Shown: piece by piece, positions 24,692 through 32,518 of the stretch | Layout: every line of letters starts with the position of its first letter | Numbering within the stretch: position 1 is the first letter of the stretch | Assembly: GCA_023665525.1 (NCBI GenBank) | Contig: JAMPDT010000010.1 | Span: 1-33,499 of the forward strand | Direction: 5' to 3' | DNA: 33,499 nucleotides | Source: Butyrivibrio sp. | GTDB lineage: Bacteria > Bacillota > Clostridia > Lachnospirales > Lachnospiraceae | Translations under genes and position numbers: made by a program | The notes under the pieces: model-generated | Database searches by the model: none | Told to the model about the DNA's origin: nothing | Seen by the model: only the letters and a program-made list of their open reading frames with translations

Positions 24692-25426
24692 TTATACTAA
24701 TTTCTTATTTTCCTCATATTTTTGCTCAATCACGTCATGCACATAGCTGCCGAGGAACTTCTTCTGTTCCTTGTCCAAAAGCTTTATGTCGATAGGCTCG
24801 CAAAATTCGATTACGGTGTGCGCTTTTTTAATCCACGGCGTATGGCTCTCCATACACGCCTCGGTATTGTTCTGCACTATGGGTAGGATTTTGCAGCCCG
24901 ATTTTTCCGCAAATTTAAGGCTGCCCTCCTTAAAGGGCGCCACTCCGTCGGGCTCCTTGTTGCGCGTGCCCTCGGGAAAAACAGTTATTGAAATGCCGTT
25001 TTTAATGTATTCGATTCCCTTGAGAATGGTTTTTAAACCCTCCTTGATATTGTCGCGGTCAAGAAAGAGGCAGTACACGAAGCGCATCCACGTGCTGAGA
25101 ATCGGCACCTTTTCGATTTCTTTTTTGGAAACATAGCCCGTGAGGTTCGGCATCATCGAATACGAGATTATCACGTCAAAATAGCTCCTGTGGTTCCCGA
25201 CAAAAAGCACAGGCTCGTCCTTAGGTATATTCTCAAAGCCTATTACCGTGGTTTTCGTTCCCGAAAAAAAAAGTATTCCCTTAAAGCCGAACTGCACAAT
25301 GCGCAGCGAGCTTATGTCGCGGGCGCGCCTGTTGATTTTGCCTATAATAAGCTCAACAAGAAATATCGGCAGGCTGCATATGAAATATATCAGCAAGAAA
25401 AGCGCCACCAAAACCAATCTAATCAT
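24692..25426 (-). CDS. plsC: 1-acyl-glycerol-3-phosphate acyltransferase (PlsC family)
   Basis: The 244-residue protein has an N-terminal hydrophobic segment (about 3-30), the acyltransferase motif NHRSYFD (HX4D) and FPEGTRN, as in lysophosphatidate acyltransferases that make phosphatidate at the membrane. The ATG at 25426 has GGAG 8 nt upstream and is preferred over an in-frame start at 25498. A sigma-A promoter lies about 35-60 nt upstream. The EAL gene follows after 16 nt. Paralogues in the genome could hold the main PlsC role, so the gene name is tentative. Confidence 0.9.
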   Translation of the reverse strand: MIRLVLVALFLLIYFICSLPIFLVELIIGKINRRARDISSLRIVQFGFKGILFFSGTKTTVIGFENIPKDEPVLFVGNHRSYFDVIISYSMMPNLTGYVSKKEIEKVPILSTWMRFVYCLFLDRDNIKEGLKTILKGIEYIKNGISITVFPEGTRNKEPDGVAPFKEGSLKFAEKSGCKILPIVQNNTEACMESHTPWIKKAHTVIEFCEPIDIKLLDKEQKKFLGSYVHDVIEQKYEENKKLV

Positions 25427-25460
25427 TTCAAAATCTCCGCGTCGGTAATTTTCTGTAAAC

Positions 25461-25489
25461 AGTATACACCATAAATTTATTATTTGCAA
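25461..25489 (-). promoter_or_regulatory. Sigma-A promoter for the plsC-EAL unit
   Basis: On the minus strand TTGCAA (25489-25484), a 17-nt spacer and TATACT (25466-25461) are seen. The -35 hexamer is the same palindromic TTGCAA used by the opposite promoter. Confidence 0.65.
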
Positions 25490-25511
25490 TTTTTTCAAAA
25501 GATGTTACAAT
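25484..25511 (+). promoter_or_regulatory. Sigma-A promoter for the basic membrane protein gene
   Basis: TTGCAA (25484-25489), a 16-nt spacer and TACAAT (25506-25511) lie about 35 nt before the start codon at 25547. TTGCAA reads the same on both strands and is shared with the divergent promoter. Confidence 0.65.
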
Positions 25512-25546
25512 AAATTCTGATACAGAAAAAAGAGGAGGACATAACG

Positions 25547-26071
25547 ATGCAGCTAATGATGCCGTTATTTACAATGCCGCTGCCCGTCAAAATAATTCTG
25601 ATTGTGCTAGGCGTAATTCTCGTTCTTTTTATAGTTTTGATTATCGTCGGAAGCAAAATGCAGAAAAAGCAGGAGGCTTCTCAGGCGGATATTGAGGCTG
25701 CGTCCCAAGTCCTCTCGATGCTAATCATTGATAAAAAAAGAATGAAGCTGAAGGACGCGAATCTGCCCAAGGTGGTTATGGACCAGATTCCCAAATATAT
25801 GCGAATGGCAAAAATGCCTCTCGTCAAAGCCAAAATCGGTCCCAAGGTCATGACGCTTATCTCCGATGTCAAAATATTTGACAGCCTGCCCCTCAAAAGC
25901 GAGATCAAGGCAAAGGTAAGCGGAATTTATATAACCGAGCTCATAAGCACGCGCGGCAAGGTCGCGCCGACGCCCAAGAAAAAGGGATTCCGCGCCAAGC
26001 TCGCTCAAAAGGCAGCCAACGCGCAGGCAGCCGCAAAGGGCGATGCTCCGAAGAAGGGCAAAAAGAAATAA
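25547..26071 (+). CDS. Membrane-anchored protein with basic Ala/Lys-rich tail, unknown function
   Basis: The 174-residue protein has one N-terminal membrane helix (about 13-36), a soluble middle part of about 95 residues and a strongly basic, low-complexity C-terminus ending KKGKKK. I do not recognise a named domain; I believe similar hypothetical proteins occur in Lachnospiraceae, but this is memory only. AGAGGAGG lies 8 nt before the ATG. It is a single-gene unit: its own promoter upstream, a strong hairpin downstream. The basic tail could bind phospholipid head groups, nucleic acid or acidic polymer. Confidence 0.8.
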   Translation: MQLMMPLFTMPLPVKIILIVLGVILVLFIVLIIVGSKMQKKQEASQADIEAASQVLSMLIIDKKRMKLKDANLPKVVMDQIPKYMRMAKMPLVKAKIGPKVMTLISDVKIFDSLPLKSEIKAKVSGIYITELISTRGKVAPTPKKKGFRAKLAQKAANAQAAAKGDAPKKGKKK

Positions 26072-26099
26072 CCGTAATCCCGTATTTTACACGACAGAT

Positions 26100-26130
26100 A
26101 AGGGCAGAGCCGAAATTCGGCTCTGCCCTT
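26100..26130 (+). terminator. Hairpin terminator after the basic membrane protein gene
   Basis: A 13-bp perfect stem AAGGGCAGAGCCG/CGGCTCTGCCCTT, extendable by inner A-T pairs, lies 28 nt past the stop. It has no long U tract after it, so termination is likely but not textbook. Confidence 0.65.
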
Positions 26131-26222
26131 GGTGTGTACATATAGCATAGAGTACCAGAATATGATGATTTGACAAACAAAATCACGGATACATCTGAAA
26201 AAAGTTTGAGGAGTGTAAGAAA

Positions 26223-27242
26223 ATGGTTAAAAATAAAGAGCTTACAATGGCGGGCTATTTCGATGCATTGGAAAACATAAAAGAATGTATTGTTAATTCG
26301 CAGTATAGAGTAATGACTTCTGCAAATGTGGAGAGAAATATATTATACTGGAATATAGGAAAGGTCATTCTCGAATACAGCAAATGGGGAAATAAATTTG
26401 TTGAAAACCTGTCTAAGGATTTGAGAATAGAATATCCTAACGCCACAGGTTATACGGTTAGGAATTTGAATTATATGAAACAATTTGCAATGCGTATATC
26501 AGATTAAGAAATTTTGCGCCAAACAGCTTCAAAAATCAGTTGGAAAGCAATAAAACTGCTGATTGATAAAACCAAAACAGAGGATGAGCATATTTGGTAT
26601 ACAACACAATGTATTAAAAACGGTTGGTCAAGCACTGTTTTAGCACATCAACTGGAAAGCGGCTTATATTCAAGACAGGTATTAGCTGCAAAGACAACTA
26701 ATTTCAAAGAACAATTATTACAGCCTTTAGGAGAACAAGCGGAAGAAATTATAAAAGACCCATACATTTTTGACTTTGTACCAAGTGCAAGTAAATTAAA
26801 AGAGCTTGAGCTTGAGGGAAAATTGGTACAGCAAATAACGAAATTGTTATTAGAGTTTGGAAACGGCTTTGCTTTTATGGGGCGTCAATACCTGTTAAAA
26901 GTAGGTAATCGGGAGTTTTTCATTGACCTTTTATTTTACAATGTAAAGCTGCATTGTTATTTTGTTGTAGAGTTAAAAACTGTTGAATTTGAGCCTGAAT
27001 TTGCGGGGAAATTATCATTTTATCTTTCCGCAATAGATGGGGAGCTTAAAACAGAAAATGACAATCCGACAATAGGCTTGCTTTTATGCAAAGGAAAGGA
27101 TAAAGTTGTCGCTGAATATGCCCTAAAAGATGTAAATAAACCAATGGGTATCAGTGATTATAAGCTTTCCGACAGGATTTCCGATGATTTGCAGAAAAAT
27201 TTACCGACCATTGAAGATATTGAAAGCAGAATTAACGCATAA
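26223..27242 (+). pseudogene. DUF1016/YhcG-type PD-(D/E)XK nuclease, split by one in-frame TAA
   Basis: One reading frame of 340 codons encodes an almost complete YhcG-like protein, with a single stop codon at 26505-26507. Codons 1-94 match the DUF1016 N-terminal domain (NVERNILYWNIGKVI, TGYTVRNLNYMKQF). After the TAA the frame goes straight on with EILRQTASKISW and the C-terminal nuclease domain: DPYIFDF, FMGRQYLLKVG, FIDLLFYN and VVELKTVEF with the ExK motif. No base is lost and the frame does not change, so a point nonsense mutation is the simplest reading. GAGGAG precedes the ATG. The segment is much more AT-rich than its neighbours, a sign of transfer. YhcG-type proteins often accompany restriction or defence genes, but none is seen here. 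Confidence 0.85.
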
Positions 27243-27280
27243 TTTTGCACCCATCGGAGGCAAAATTTAAAACAGCGTTT

Positions 27281-27314
27281 AAAAAGGGACGTTTCCGCAG
27301 CGAAGCGTCCCTTT
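27281..27314. terminator. Bidirectional intrinsic terminator
   Basis: The arms AAAGGGACGTTTC (27283-27295) and GAAGCGTCCCTTT (27302-27314) close a CGCAGC loop, with one G-U pair. The minus strand continues TTTTT (27285-27281), a good tail 7 nt past the flavoprotein stop; the plus strand has CCCTTTCC after the nuclease gene. It separates two convergent units. Confidence 0.85.
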
Positions 27315-27320
27315 CCTATC

Positions 27321-27938
27321 CTACCTGATAAAATTCGTTCTGCAAAATTCCTCTTTTTCGGGAAGTCCGAATTTTTCCCTGCCGAGCGCAATGCTCTTCA
27401 TAAGGAACACCATATTCCTCGCAAGCGCACGCATGGTTTGCAGACCCTCCCCGTCCTGCGCCGCCTCGCCCTGCGCCCTGCCGTGAATGCTGTTCCAGTA
27501 TTGGCTTGAAGCTATCGGCATACCCGAAATCGTAAAATACTTGTTAAGCTCGTCAAAGGTTGCCGACAGTCCGCCGCGGCGGGCAGCCACAACGCTTGCG
27601 CCCACCTTCATCGTCTTGTCGAAATGCGAGCTGTAAAAAAGTCTGTCCAAAAACGCTATCAGCGTCGCATTGGCGGAAGCATAATACACGGGGCTTGCGA
27701 CCACAAGACCGTCGCATTCCTCAAGCTTGGGCGCAGCTTCGTTCACAATATCGTCGAACACGCAGCTTCCCTTTTGGGCGCAGCCGCCGCAGGCGATACA
27801 GCCCCGTATGTCCTCGCCGCCGATATGCAGGATCTCGCTTTCAACGCCCGCCCCGTCGAAAATTTTTTTCATCTCGCGAAGCGCTATGTAGGTGTTGCCC
27901 TCCTTGTGCGGACTGCCGTTAATCATTAAAACCTTCAT
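27321..27938 (-). CDS. Flavodoxin-like NAD(P)H oxidoreductase with Isf-type cysteine motif
   Basis: The 205-residue protein begins MKVLMINGSPHKEGNT, the FMN phosphate-binding pattern of the NADPH-dependent FMN reductase/iron-sulfur flavoprotein family. Four cysteines (47, 50, 53, 59) form a CX2CX2CX5C cluster that in Isf proteins binds a 4Fe-4S centre. SPVYYAS is the flavin-site block. It probably shuttles electrons in the anaerobic cytoplasm; partner and substrate are unknown. GGGAGG lies 10 nt before the ATG. It is the last gene of the run that starts at spoIIR, ending at a strong terminator. Confidence 0.88.
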   Translation of the reverse strand: MKVLMINGSPHKEGNTYIALREMKKIFDGAGVESEILHIGGEDIRGCIACGGCAQKGSCVFDDIVNEAAPKLEECDGLVVASPVYYASANATLIAFLDRLFYSSHFDKTMKVGASVVAARRGGLSATFDELNKYFTISGMPIASSQYWNSIHGRAQGEAAQDGEGLQTMRALARNMVFLMKSIALGREKFGLPEKEEFCRTNFIR

Positions 27939-27942
27939 AAAA

Positions 27943-28860
27943 TCATTCCTCCCTAAGATATTTTTTTATCAGCTCGAGCGCCCTCTCGTCCGTCCATAGG
28001 TCCGAATGCCCTATGCCGTCTATGAGCGTAAATTCCGCTCCGTCGGGATAATTGGCGGACAGCCTTTTCGCGCATTCCCACGGGATCACCTCGTCCTCTC
28101 CCGCCGCCAAAATAAGCGGCTTTGGCTTAATGTCCCTCGCATATTCGGCGGAATCCATATTAAAGCCGACCAAGAGCCTTAGCGGACCGTGAAAAATATT
28201 GCACACCGTATTGTACAAATCGCTTCCGTCGGAGTAAGGGGCAAGGAGCACAAGACCGTCGCACTCCCTTTGCGAAGCGACGTAATTCGCCACTCCCGTA
28301 CCGATACTGTATCCCATTATGTATACTCTTTCGTAAGCGCGCTCCTTTGTCAAAAAATCGTATACCTCAAGTCCGTACCGCTTGAAGCTTTTCGCACCCG
28401 CCGTTCCCTCGCTTTCACAGTAGCCGGGATAGTCCACGCAGGCAAAATCAAAGCCGCCGAACGTCTCCTTTACGCTTCCCTCCGCCAGGCGTTTCATTCT
28501 CAGCGCGGAGCATTCCTTGTTCCCGCCGAAATAAATAACCAGCGGAGCGCTTTTATTCCCGCTCTCCATAAGCCAGCCCGATAGCTTCCCCGATTTCGCG
28601 TCAAAGGAAATCGGCGTCGCAAGCGCTAGCTCCTCAACCTCACGATGAGCCTCGGCGTCGGGAAAATCCTTTAAAAAGCAGGCGGGAGCAAGCATATAGC
28701 CGCCGACAAAATTAATTCCGATAAAGCCCGCGAGCGCGATAAGGACAAGCGCCGCATTTCGCGCCGCTCTTTTTTTGCCTCTCATAAGCCTGCGCACAGA
28801 AAGTCCCGCCGCAAGCGCGGCGGCAGTTATAAGAAGCATACAGATAATTGCTTTTAACAT
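27943..28860 (-). CDS. Membrane-anchored alpha/beta hydrolase
   Basis: The 305-residue protein has two N-terminal hydrophobic segments (about 3-22 and 36-58) and an alpha/beta-hydrolase domain. The likely catalytic triad is Ser185 in GYSIG, Asp256 in AGEDEV and His285 in GIGHSD. It resembles the YqkD/BAAT-like serine hydrolases; the natural substrate is unknown. The topology suggests the catalytic domain follows the second helix. AAAGG is 6 nt before the ATG. The downstream flavoprotein starts 4 nt after its stop. Confidence 0.88.
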   Translation of the reverse strand: MLKAIICMLLITAAALAAGLSVRRLMRGKKRAARNAALVLIALAGFIGINFVGGYMLAPACFLKDFPDAEAHREVEELALATPISFDAKSGKLSGWLMESGNKSAPLVIYFGGNKECSALRMKRLAEGSVKETFGGFDFACVDYPGYCESEGTAGAKSFKRYGLEVYDFLTKERAYERVYIMGYSIGTGVANYVASQRECDGLVLLAPYSDGSDLYNTVCNIFHGPLRLLVGFNMDSAEYARDIKPKPLILAAGEDEVIPWECAKRLSANYPDGAEFTLIDGIGHSDLWTDERALELIKKYLREE

Positions 28861-28887
28861 ATAAATCCTTTTCCTCTGTTCATTTTT

Positions 28888-30051
28888 TTAAGTAAAATTC
28901 AATATTCCGCTTTTGAGCCTGCAAAGTCCGTCCTCAAGCACCTGTCTCGGGCACGCGATATTAAGCCTGAGAAAGCTGTCGCCGCCCGTGCCGTACTGAG
29001 CACCGTCCGACAGATAAAGCCCCGTGCTTTCGCGTATAAAATGCGCCAGCTCCCGCGCCCTGTGCCTTGCAAACTCCATACAGTCAAGCCATAAAAGATA
29101 GGTCGCCTCGGAGGGAACGAGCCGCACCCTCGGAAGCTCCAAGTCTATGAACTCCCTTACGCGAAGCTTGTTTTCGTACAAATAAGCGCGAAGCTCGTCA
29201 AGCCACTGCCCGCCCTCGTTAAACGCCGCCACCGCCGCCGTAACCGCGAACGTTCCCGGCTCGGCAATCTCGTCCGTATTGAGGGCGCGGTTCATTCTGT
29301 TCCTCAGCGCCTCGTCGGGGGCTACGACCGCCGCCGTCTGCAAGCCCGCCATATTAAAGCATTTGGTCGGCGCTACGCAGGTCACGCTTATGCTTTCGCA
29401 AAGCCCTGAGGCGGACGCGAAAGGAACGTACTCCCGTCCGGGATCCGTCAAATCGCAGTGTATCTCATCGGAAAGCACCGTCACATGGTGCTTCGCGCAC
29501 AGCTCGCCCACGCGGATCAGGGTGACCCTGTCCCAAATTTTGCCGACAGGATTGTGGGGATTGCAGAAGATGAGCATTGTCGTCTGCGGATCGGAAAGCG
29601 CGCGCTCAAAGGCTGCCCAGTCTATTTCATAAACGCCGTCCTTATACGCGAGCGGACACTCAAGCACCCTGCGCCCGTTATTTACGATTGAATTGTAAAA
29701 AATATTGTATACGGGCGAAAGCAGGACGACCCTCTCGGCGGGCGTGGTCAGCTTCCTCACCGCGCTTGAAATTGCGGGCACTACTCCCGTACAGAATATG
29801 AGCCATTCCCTTTTAAGCTTAAAGGCGTGGCGTTTCTGCCACCAGCCGATCAGCGCATTGTACCACTCGTCGGGAACTATGCTGTATCCGTAAACGCCGT
29901 GCGCAGCCCTTTTTTGGATTGCGGCTGTTATCTCGGGAGCCGTTTTAAAATCCATATCAGCCACCCACATGGGCAGCTCCCCGTCCTTAACGTCCCATTT
30001 ATACGAATCCGTGCCGCGCCTGTCAACGGGTGTGTCAAAGTCGTACCTCAT
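28888..30051 (-). CDS. patB: MalY/PatB-family PLP aminotransferase (C-S lyase)
   Basis: The 387-residue fold-type I PLP enzyme has the MalY/PatB signature ELPMWVADMDF near the N-terminus, NPHNPVG (164-170), Asp195 in SDEIHCD, and the PLP Lys230 in APTKCFN. Members split cystathionine or cysteine conjugates to a thiol, pyruvate and ammonia, and some act as regulators. The length is normal. The ATG lies 3 nt after the DUF3737 gene stop. These two families often lie side by side in Firmicutes, as I recall. The gene symbol marks the family only. Confidence 0.9.
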   Translation of the reverse strand: MRYDFDTPVDRRGTDSYKWDVKDGELPMWVADMDFKTAPEITAAIQKRAAHGVYGYSIVPDEWYNALIGWWQKRHAFKLKREWLIFCTGVVPAISSAVRKLTTPAERVVLLSPVYNIFYNSIVNNGRRVLECPLAYKDGVYEIDWAAFERALSDPQTTMLIFCNPHNPVGKIWDRVTLIRVGELCAKHHVTVLSDEIHCDLTDPGREYVPFASASGLCESISVTCVAPTKCFNMAGLQTAAVVAPDEALRNRMNRALNTDEIAEPGTFAVTAAVAAFNEGGQWLDELRAYLYENKLRVREFIDLELPRVRLVPSEATYLLWLDCMEFARHRARELAHFIRESTGLYLSDGAQYGTGGDSFLRLNIACPRQVLEDGLCRLKSGILNFT

Positions 30052-30054
30052 ACG

Positions 30055-30945
30055 CTAAACGTCCTTTCTCCACGGGCTTATATCCGCGCGCCTTACAATG
30101 TCCGAGCACAGGATTTTTGTTTTGCCCGTATCAACCAAATCCCTTTCGAGAATAAGCTCCCCGATACAGTCCGCGCTTATTTTTCCCTCGCGCGGGTTCA
30201 TAACGCTGTCAATCTTACCCTCGATCTGCGCGTCCACGTCGGAATACTCGAACGCAAGCGTGGTATTGATGAGCCTGCAATTCTTCATCACAAGGCTGTC
30301 TATATAGCAAAGCCCCTGGAGGCTTTCGATCGTGCAGTTGACCAAGGTAAGCTTCTTTGCGTTCCAGCCCAAATACTCGCCCGAAATAAATGAGTCGTAC
30401 ACCGTGACGTTCTCGGTGTTCCAAAAGGCGTCCTTTGAAATAAGCCTCGAATTGCGCATCTCGATATTGCGGCAGCCGTCAAAGGAATAGTTGCCAAGCA
30501 ATTCAAAGCCGTCTATTTTCATATTTTCGGCATTCATCGCAAAATAATCGCCCTTGGCGTTTACATTCTCCAGCGTCACGCCGTCGCAGCCCCACAGGGT
30601 TTCCTGCGCGTTGTAAAAATTCACGCCGCGCAGCGCGACGCCATGGCACCGCCTGAAATTTTTGGGCGCCTCGATAAGCGTATTTTCGACGGATATACTA
30701 TCCGTATACCAAATTCCCGCTCTCGCTGTCTCAAAAAGCGTGCAGTCCTTAAGCTTTACGTCCTTGCAGTACCAAAGCGGATATTTCCATCTGAACATAC
30801 TTTCGTACAGCTCGATATTGCGGCTCTCCTTAAGCGGAGATTCCCCGTTGTCAAAAATCGTGTTGTATATTCTCAGGTCTTTTGAGTGAAACAAAGCCCT
30901 TTCCCCTTCAAGAAATTCCCGCCTTATCTCCTTGTATCCTTCCAT
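30055..30945 (-). CDS. DUF3737 family right-handed beta-helix-like protein
   Basis: The 296-residue protein is made of short repeating strands (for example SRNIELYESMF, CKDVKLKDCTLF, CRNIEMRNSRL, TENVTVYDSFI), each of about 18-25 residues. This is the stacked pattern of a parallel beta-helix, as in DUF3737 (PF12541). The function of the family is unknown. ATG 30945 has AAGGAG 10 nt upstream; an upstream TTG at 30972 is less likely. It precedes the MalY/PatB gene by 3 nt, suggesting coupled expression. Confidence 0.88.
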   Translation of the reverse strand: MEGYKEIRREFLEGERALFHSKDLRIYNTIFDNGESPLKESRNIELYESMFRWKYPLWYCKDVKLKDCTLFETARAGIWYTDSISVENTLIEAPKNFRRCHGVALRGVNFYNAQETLWGCDGVTLENVNAKGDYFAMNAENMKIDGFELLGNYSFDGCRNIEMRNSRLISKDAFWNTENVTVYDSFISGEYLGWNAKKLTLVNCTIESLQGLCYIDSLVMKNCRLINTTLAFEYSDVDAQIEGKIDSVMNPREGKISADCIGELILERDLVDTGKTKILCSDIVRRADISPWRKDV

Positions 30946-30995
30946 CAGTGCGCATCTCCTTCTTCTATTCAATAACCGCCGAAACGGTGTTTATC

Positions 30996-31427
30996 CTAGT
31001 CATCCAAAGACTCGATTTCCATATGTACATGGCACTCTGCCACATAGTCAAGATTCAGCTCCATACCGTAATAAATGTCAATCGTTATGAGGTTCTCCTC
31101 CTCGTTCACGTTGACGTCATAGGTATCTATTCCGATATTCATTCCGCCGAAGGGAGTGGAATAATAGGTCATATTTTTTTTGCCCATCGTAAAAATCATA
31201 TGGGTTCCCGTCCGCCCCTTGGCTATAAGCTCTATTTCGTTGTCCGATATTTTTAAAAGGTTCACGTTCACCACGGAGGAGTTTTCCGTAAGCTCCTCGT
31301 AGCGCACGTAATGCTTGCCGCTTCTTTTGTAATACGAGCCGATGTTGATCACCTCGATCGTCTCGTTCTCGTCGGCGTCCTCCATGCTGTGAAGCCCCGA
31401 TATTTTAATGCTTACTTTTTTGTTCAT
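30996..31427 (-). CDS. DUF1934 (YwiB-like) beta-barrel protein
   Basis: The 143-residue cytoplasmic protein fits the DUF1934/YwiB family: a calycin-like small barrel with the block YVRYEEL, a GRTGTHMIFTMGKKNMTYYSTPFG centre and IDIYYGMELN near the end. The role is unknown. It starts 3 nt after the ddl stop with CAGG upstream, so it is expressed with ddl. In other Firmicutes ywiB lies beside argS; here the neighbour is ddl. Confidence 0.88.
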   Translation of the reverse strand: MNKKVSIKISGLHSMEDADENETIEVINIGSYYKRSGKHYVRYEELTENSSVVNVNLLKISDNEIELIAKGRTGTHMIFTMGKKNMTYYSTPFGGMNIGIDTYDVNVNEEENLITIDIYYGMELNLDYVAECHVHMEIESLDD

Positions 31428-31430
31428 TTT

Positions 31431-32504
31431 CTATACCTGCTTATGTCTGTCAAAAGCTGTCCGTATCAGCTTATCCACCAGTGTTCTCCTGTCGGTTCCC
31501 AAAGCCTCCCAAAGCATGGGGTACATGCTTATCGAGGTAAAGCCCGGCATTGTGTTCAGCTCGTTAAAAACGACCCGATCGGTTCCGTTTTCTATGAAAA
31601 AATCAACTCTCGCAAGTCCGAAGCCGTCCACCGCCTTGAATATTGCAAGCGCGCTTTTTCGTATTTCCTCCTCGCAGCCCTCGGGCAGCGTCGGGGCGGT
31701 ATCGGTCCTTGACTCCGCGTTGTTGTACTTGGCGTCGTAATCGTAAAATGCCGCGCCGCCCGCGGCAAGCACCTCGCCCACGCCCGACGCCTCGGGCTCC
31801 AAGCCGCCGAACACGGCGCACTCGACCTCTCTGCCGATTATCGTTTCCTCGACAAGGATTTTTTCGTCGTGGGACGCCGCAAGCAGGAGCCCCGCCTCAA
31901 GCTCCGCCCTGTTGTCTGCCTTGCTCACGCCTCTTGACGAGCCTGCGTTCACGGGCTTTATGAATACGGGATATTTATGTACGCTTTCAACCCTTTCGGC
32001 ACAGCGCTTCATATCCTTAAGCTCGTGCCGTCTCAGGGCTATGTATTTTGCCTGGCGTATCCCGCCTATCGAATCCACTATTATTTTGGTATAAAGCTTA
32101 TCCATTGAAACCGCCGACGCAAGCACGCCGCAGCCCACATACGGGATTCCCGCCAGCTCCAAAATTCCCTGGACCGTTCCGTCCTCTCCGTAAAGACCGT
32201 GCAGTACGGGGAAAACAACGTCCACGGGAATATTTTTACAGCCCTTATCCGTCATCTCCACCAAACCGCCGTGGCTCCTGTCGGGAGAAAGAATCACCGT
32301 GACGCGGCTCTCCCTCCAGCGTCCGCTTTCAATATCCGCGACCGATTCCGTCCTCAGCCATCTGCCGTCCTTTGTTATTCCGACTATCACGACGTCGTAT
32401 TTATCCGCGTCCATATTTTTGATAACCGTGACCGCCGACACGCAGGACACCTCATGCTCCGACGACTGCCCGCCGAACAAAACCGCTGCCTTAATCCTAG
32501 CCAT
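31431..32504 (-). CDS. ddl: D-alanine--D-alanine ligase
   Basis: The 357-residue ATP-grasp enzyme makes the D-Ala-D-Ala dipeptide for peptidoglycan. It has GGQSSEHEVS (11-20), HGLYGEDGTVQG, KPVNAGSSRGV and NELNTMPGFT. The omega-loop block FYDYDAKY has the Tyr and Lys of true D-Ala-D-Ala ligases rather than the sequence seen in VanA-type D-lactate ligases. It starts 14 nt after spoIIR with AAGGCGG at the right distance, so at least part of its expression should follow spoIIR. Confidence 0.96.
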   Translation of the reverse strand: MARIKAAVLFGGQSSEHEVSCVSAVTVIKNMDADKYDVVIVGITKDGRWLRTESVADIESGRWRESRVTVILSPDRSHGGLVEMTDKGCKNIPVDVVFPVLHGLYGEDGTVQGILELAGIPYVGCGVLASAVSMDKLYTKIIVDSIGGIRQAKYIALRRHELKDMKRCAERVESVHKYPVFIKPVNAGSSRGVSKADNRAELEAGLLLAASHDEKILVEETIIGREVECAVFGGLEPEASGVGEVLAAGGAAFYDYDAKYNNAESRTDTAPTLPEGCEEEIRKSALAIFKAVDGFGLARVDFFIENGTDRVVFNELNTMPGFTSISMYPMLWEALGTDRRTLVDKLIRTAFDRHKQV

Positions 32505-32518
32505 TATGCTACCGCCTT

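Noticed and set aside
26170-26200. TTGACA before the nuclease gene as a promoter
   Set aside because: The -35 hexamer is perfect, but no acceptable -10 lies 16-18 nt away; the nearest candidate is TACATC at about 14 nt.
26514-27242. The C-terminal nuclease part as a normal independent gene starting at TTG 26514
   Set aside because: It stays in the frame of the upstream part and begins in the middle of a conserved family block, with no good ribosome site. One gene with a nonsense codon explains it better.
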